Source of the DNA: CAZVXI01 sp964631295
Lineage (GTDB): Bacteria > Planctomycetota > Phycisphaerae > Phycisphaerales > SM1A02
Direction: 5' to 3'
NCBI GenBank assembly: GCA_964631295.1
Contig: CAZVXI010000160.1
Coordinates: 1-7,278 of the forward strand
DNA: 7,278 nt
Shown here: positions 6,755 to 7,278 of the stretch, piece after piece
Position numbering within the stretch: position 1 is the stretch's first letter
Layout: each line of letters starts with the position of its first letter
Made by a program: the position numbers and the translations under genes
The notes under the pieces: model-generated
The model's database searches: none
What the model saw: the letters and a program-made list of their open reading frames with translations, nothing else
Told to the model about the DNA's origin: nothing

Positions 6755-6798
6755 CACACCGATCCTGGGCCGCGTGTGGGCTTCCCCGGATCGGTGTG
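6755..6798. repeat. 11-base perfect inverted repeat upstream of the TPR gene
   Basis: CACACCGATCC (6755-6765) and GGATCGGTGTG (6788-6798) are exact reverse complements separated by 22 bases. After one mismatch the stem could gain three more pairs (GGG 6767-6769 with CCC 6784-6786). It lies 133-176 bases before the TPR start codon. No T run follows on either side, so a terminator is unlikely; an operator for a dimeric regulator or a structured 5' leader are the candidates. It matches no riboswitch that I recognise. Confidence 0.55.
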
Positions 6799-6902
6799 GT
6801 ATGAAAAGGACTGGAACGAACGCCCGGGCTGCGAGGATGGGGGATCGCCCGGACGGGTCTCGGAATCGCTCCGCACGCTTCTACACCACGCAGTGACAAC
6901 AC

Positions 6903-6918
6903 CTGCGCTCAAGCGCAG
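6903..6918. terminator. Short GC hairpin beside a T run
   Basis: CTGCGC (6903-6908), loop TCAA, GCGCAG (6913-6918): a 6-pair GC-rich stem with a four-base loop. On the plus strand TTTTT follows after four bases (6923-6927). No plus-strand gene ends here. On the minus strand it sits about 220 bases past the ComF-like stop and is followed only by GTGTTGT, so it is a weak terminator candidate for that gene. Confidence 0.3.
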
Positions 6919-7138
6919 AGAATTTTTCACATCGACAAAAATCGTTCTGTTGGCGGCGTTGAGTGCGCAAGAGCCTGACCGATGGGGCCGACGGCAGTGC
7001 CATGCCCCTCGCGCTTTGTCTGGTGCAGGGAACACGGTGGCTGTGTGTGCTGCCACGGTGCGGGCCACGACCGCGCCCGCCCGACCAAGCTACCCGGCCG
7101 GGTCTGGAGAAAGTTTGGTCCGCTTCGCCTCAAAGTGC

Positions 7139-7278
7139 TCACGATCTGGACCGAGACCTGCGAGCACGATCATCTGCCACCGCCGCAACCGCCGCAATCA
7201 CGCGCCGCGAACCCAATGGCTCGACCGCATGCCGCAACGCCCGCATCGTCGCCCCGGTTGTCCGCACATCATCAACAA
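7139..7278 (-). CDS. ComF-type phosphoribosyltransferase, C-terminal part
   Basis: Only the last 45 complete codons are in the window; the gene continues beyond 7278. The fragment opens with VDDVRTTGATMRAL, the PRPP-binding loop of type I phosphoribosyltransferases in the form usual for the ComF/GntX family, then a helix and strand (RRVIAAVAAVA) and a short basic tail ending RRSRSRS before TGA at 7139-7141. ComF-type proteins are linked to DNA uptake in competent bacteria, but in many genomes their role is unknown. The N-terminal zinc-binding cysteines expected in the family would lie outside the window. The PRPP loop is firm; ComF rather than another phosphoribosyltransferase follows from the VDDVxTTGAT wording and the closeness of the loop to the C-terminus. 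Confidence 0.85.
   Translation of the reverse strand, partial: VDDVRTTGATMRALRHAVEPLGSRRVIAAVAAVADDRARRSRSRS

Larger units (their letters stand above)
6623..7138. other. Long non-coding stretch between TPR gene and ComF-like gene
   Basis: About 516 bases with no frame that reads like a protein on either strand; the open frames here give Arg/Pro/Ser-rich low-quality translations. No tRNA pattern is seen. It holds the 11-base inverted repeat at 6755-6798, the short hairpin at 6903-6918 next to a local A/T-rich patch (about 6921-6952), and a 12-base perfect palindrome ACCCGGCCGGGT at 7092-7103. The TPR gene's promoter must lie here or upstream, but no convincing -35/-10 pair was found. Confidence 0.6.

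Noticed and set aside
6619..7068. 149-codon minus-strand frame across the non-coding stretch
   Set aside because: Low-quality composition, no motif, no ribosome binding site; only its last 20 codons are mentioned as a possible leader.

Overview
The window (7,278 bases, GC-rich, about 60% by eye) looks like an ordinary chromosomal stretch from a bacterium, most likely a planctomycete of the Phycisphaerae type. That assignment is inference. It rests on the mix of a family-4 uracil-DNA glycosylase, a lone PilZ protein, a secreted TPR protein and a membrane protein with a very acidic tail, plus a broken gene whose end resembles the small zinc-ribbon tail common on planctomycete membrane proteins. 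No rRNA, tRNA, CRISPR array, transposase or phage gene was found. Genes are short, separated and mostly not in operons.

Layout. 90-872 (minus): family-4-type uracil-DNA glycosylase that lacks the usual iron-sulfur cysteines. 992-1645 (plus): one reading frame with an N-terminal hydrophobic segment and a C-terminal membrane segment, cut by an in-frame TAA and ending where a zinc ribbon would start; probably a pseudogene. 1708-2751 (minus): ten-helix EamA/DMT-type permease. 2836-3185 (minus): gene debris, namely a Lys/Ser-rich tail like the C-terminus of bacterial Ku abutting a short fragment of a DUF72 protein in another frame. 3223-3582 (minus): complete PilZ-domain protein. 3729-5234 (plus): two-helix membrane protein with an FtsB/DivIC-like front and a strongly acidic C-terminal tail. 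5315-6622 (minus): secreted or periplasmic protein made of two duplicated TPR modules. 6623-7138: about 516 bases without a convincing gene but with inverted repeats. 7139-7278 (minus): C-terminus of a ComF-type phosphoribosyltransferase that runs off the window.

How the parts relate. The PilZ gene and the acidic membrane-protein gene are divergent and share a 146-base gap. The acidic-protein gene and the TPR gene converge on a strong inverted repeat placed between their stop codons, which may end transcription from both sides. The sequence does not show a shared pathway. I did not find a coherent new multi-gene system. The most useful leads are the cluster-less glycosylase, the cluster of decayed genes around the permease, and the duplicated TPR architecture with its structured upstream region.
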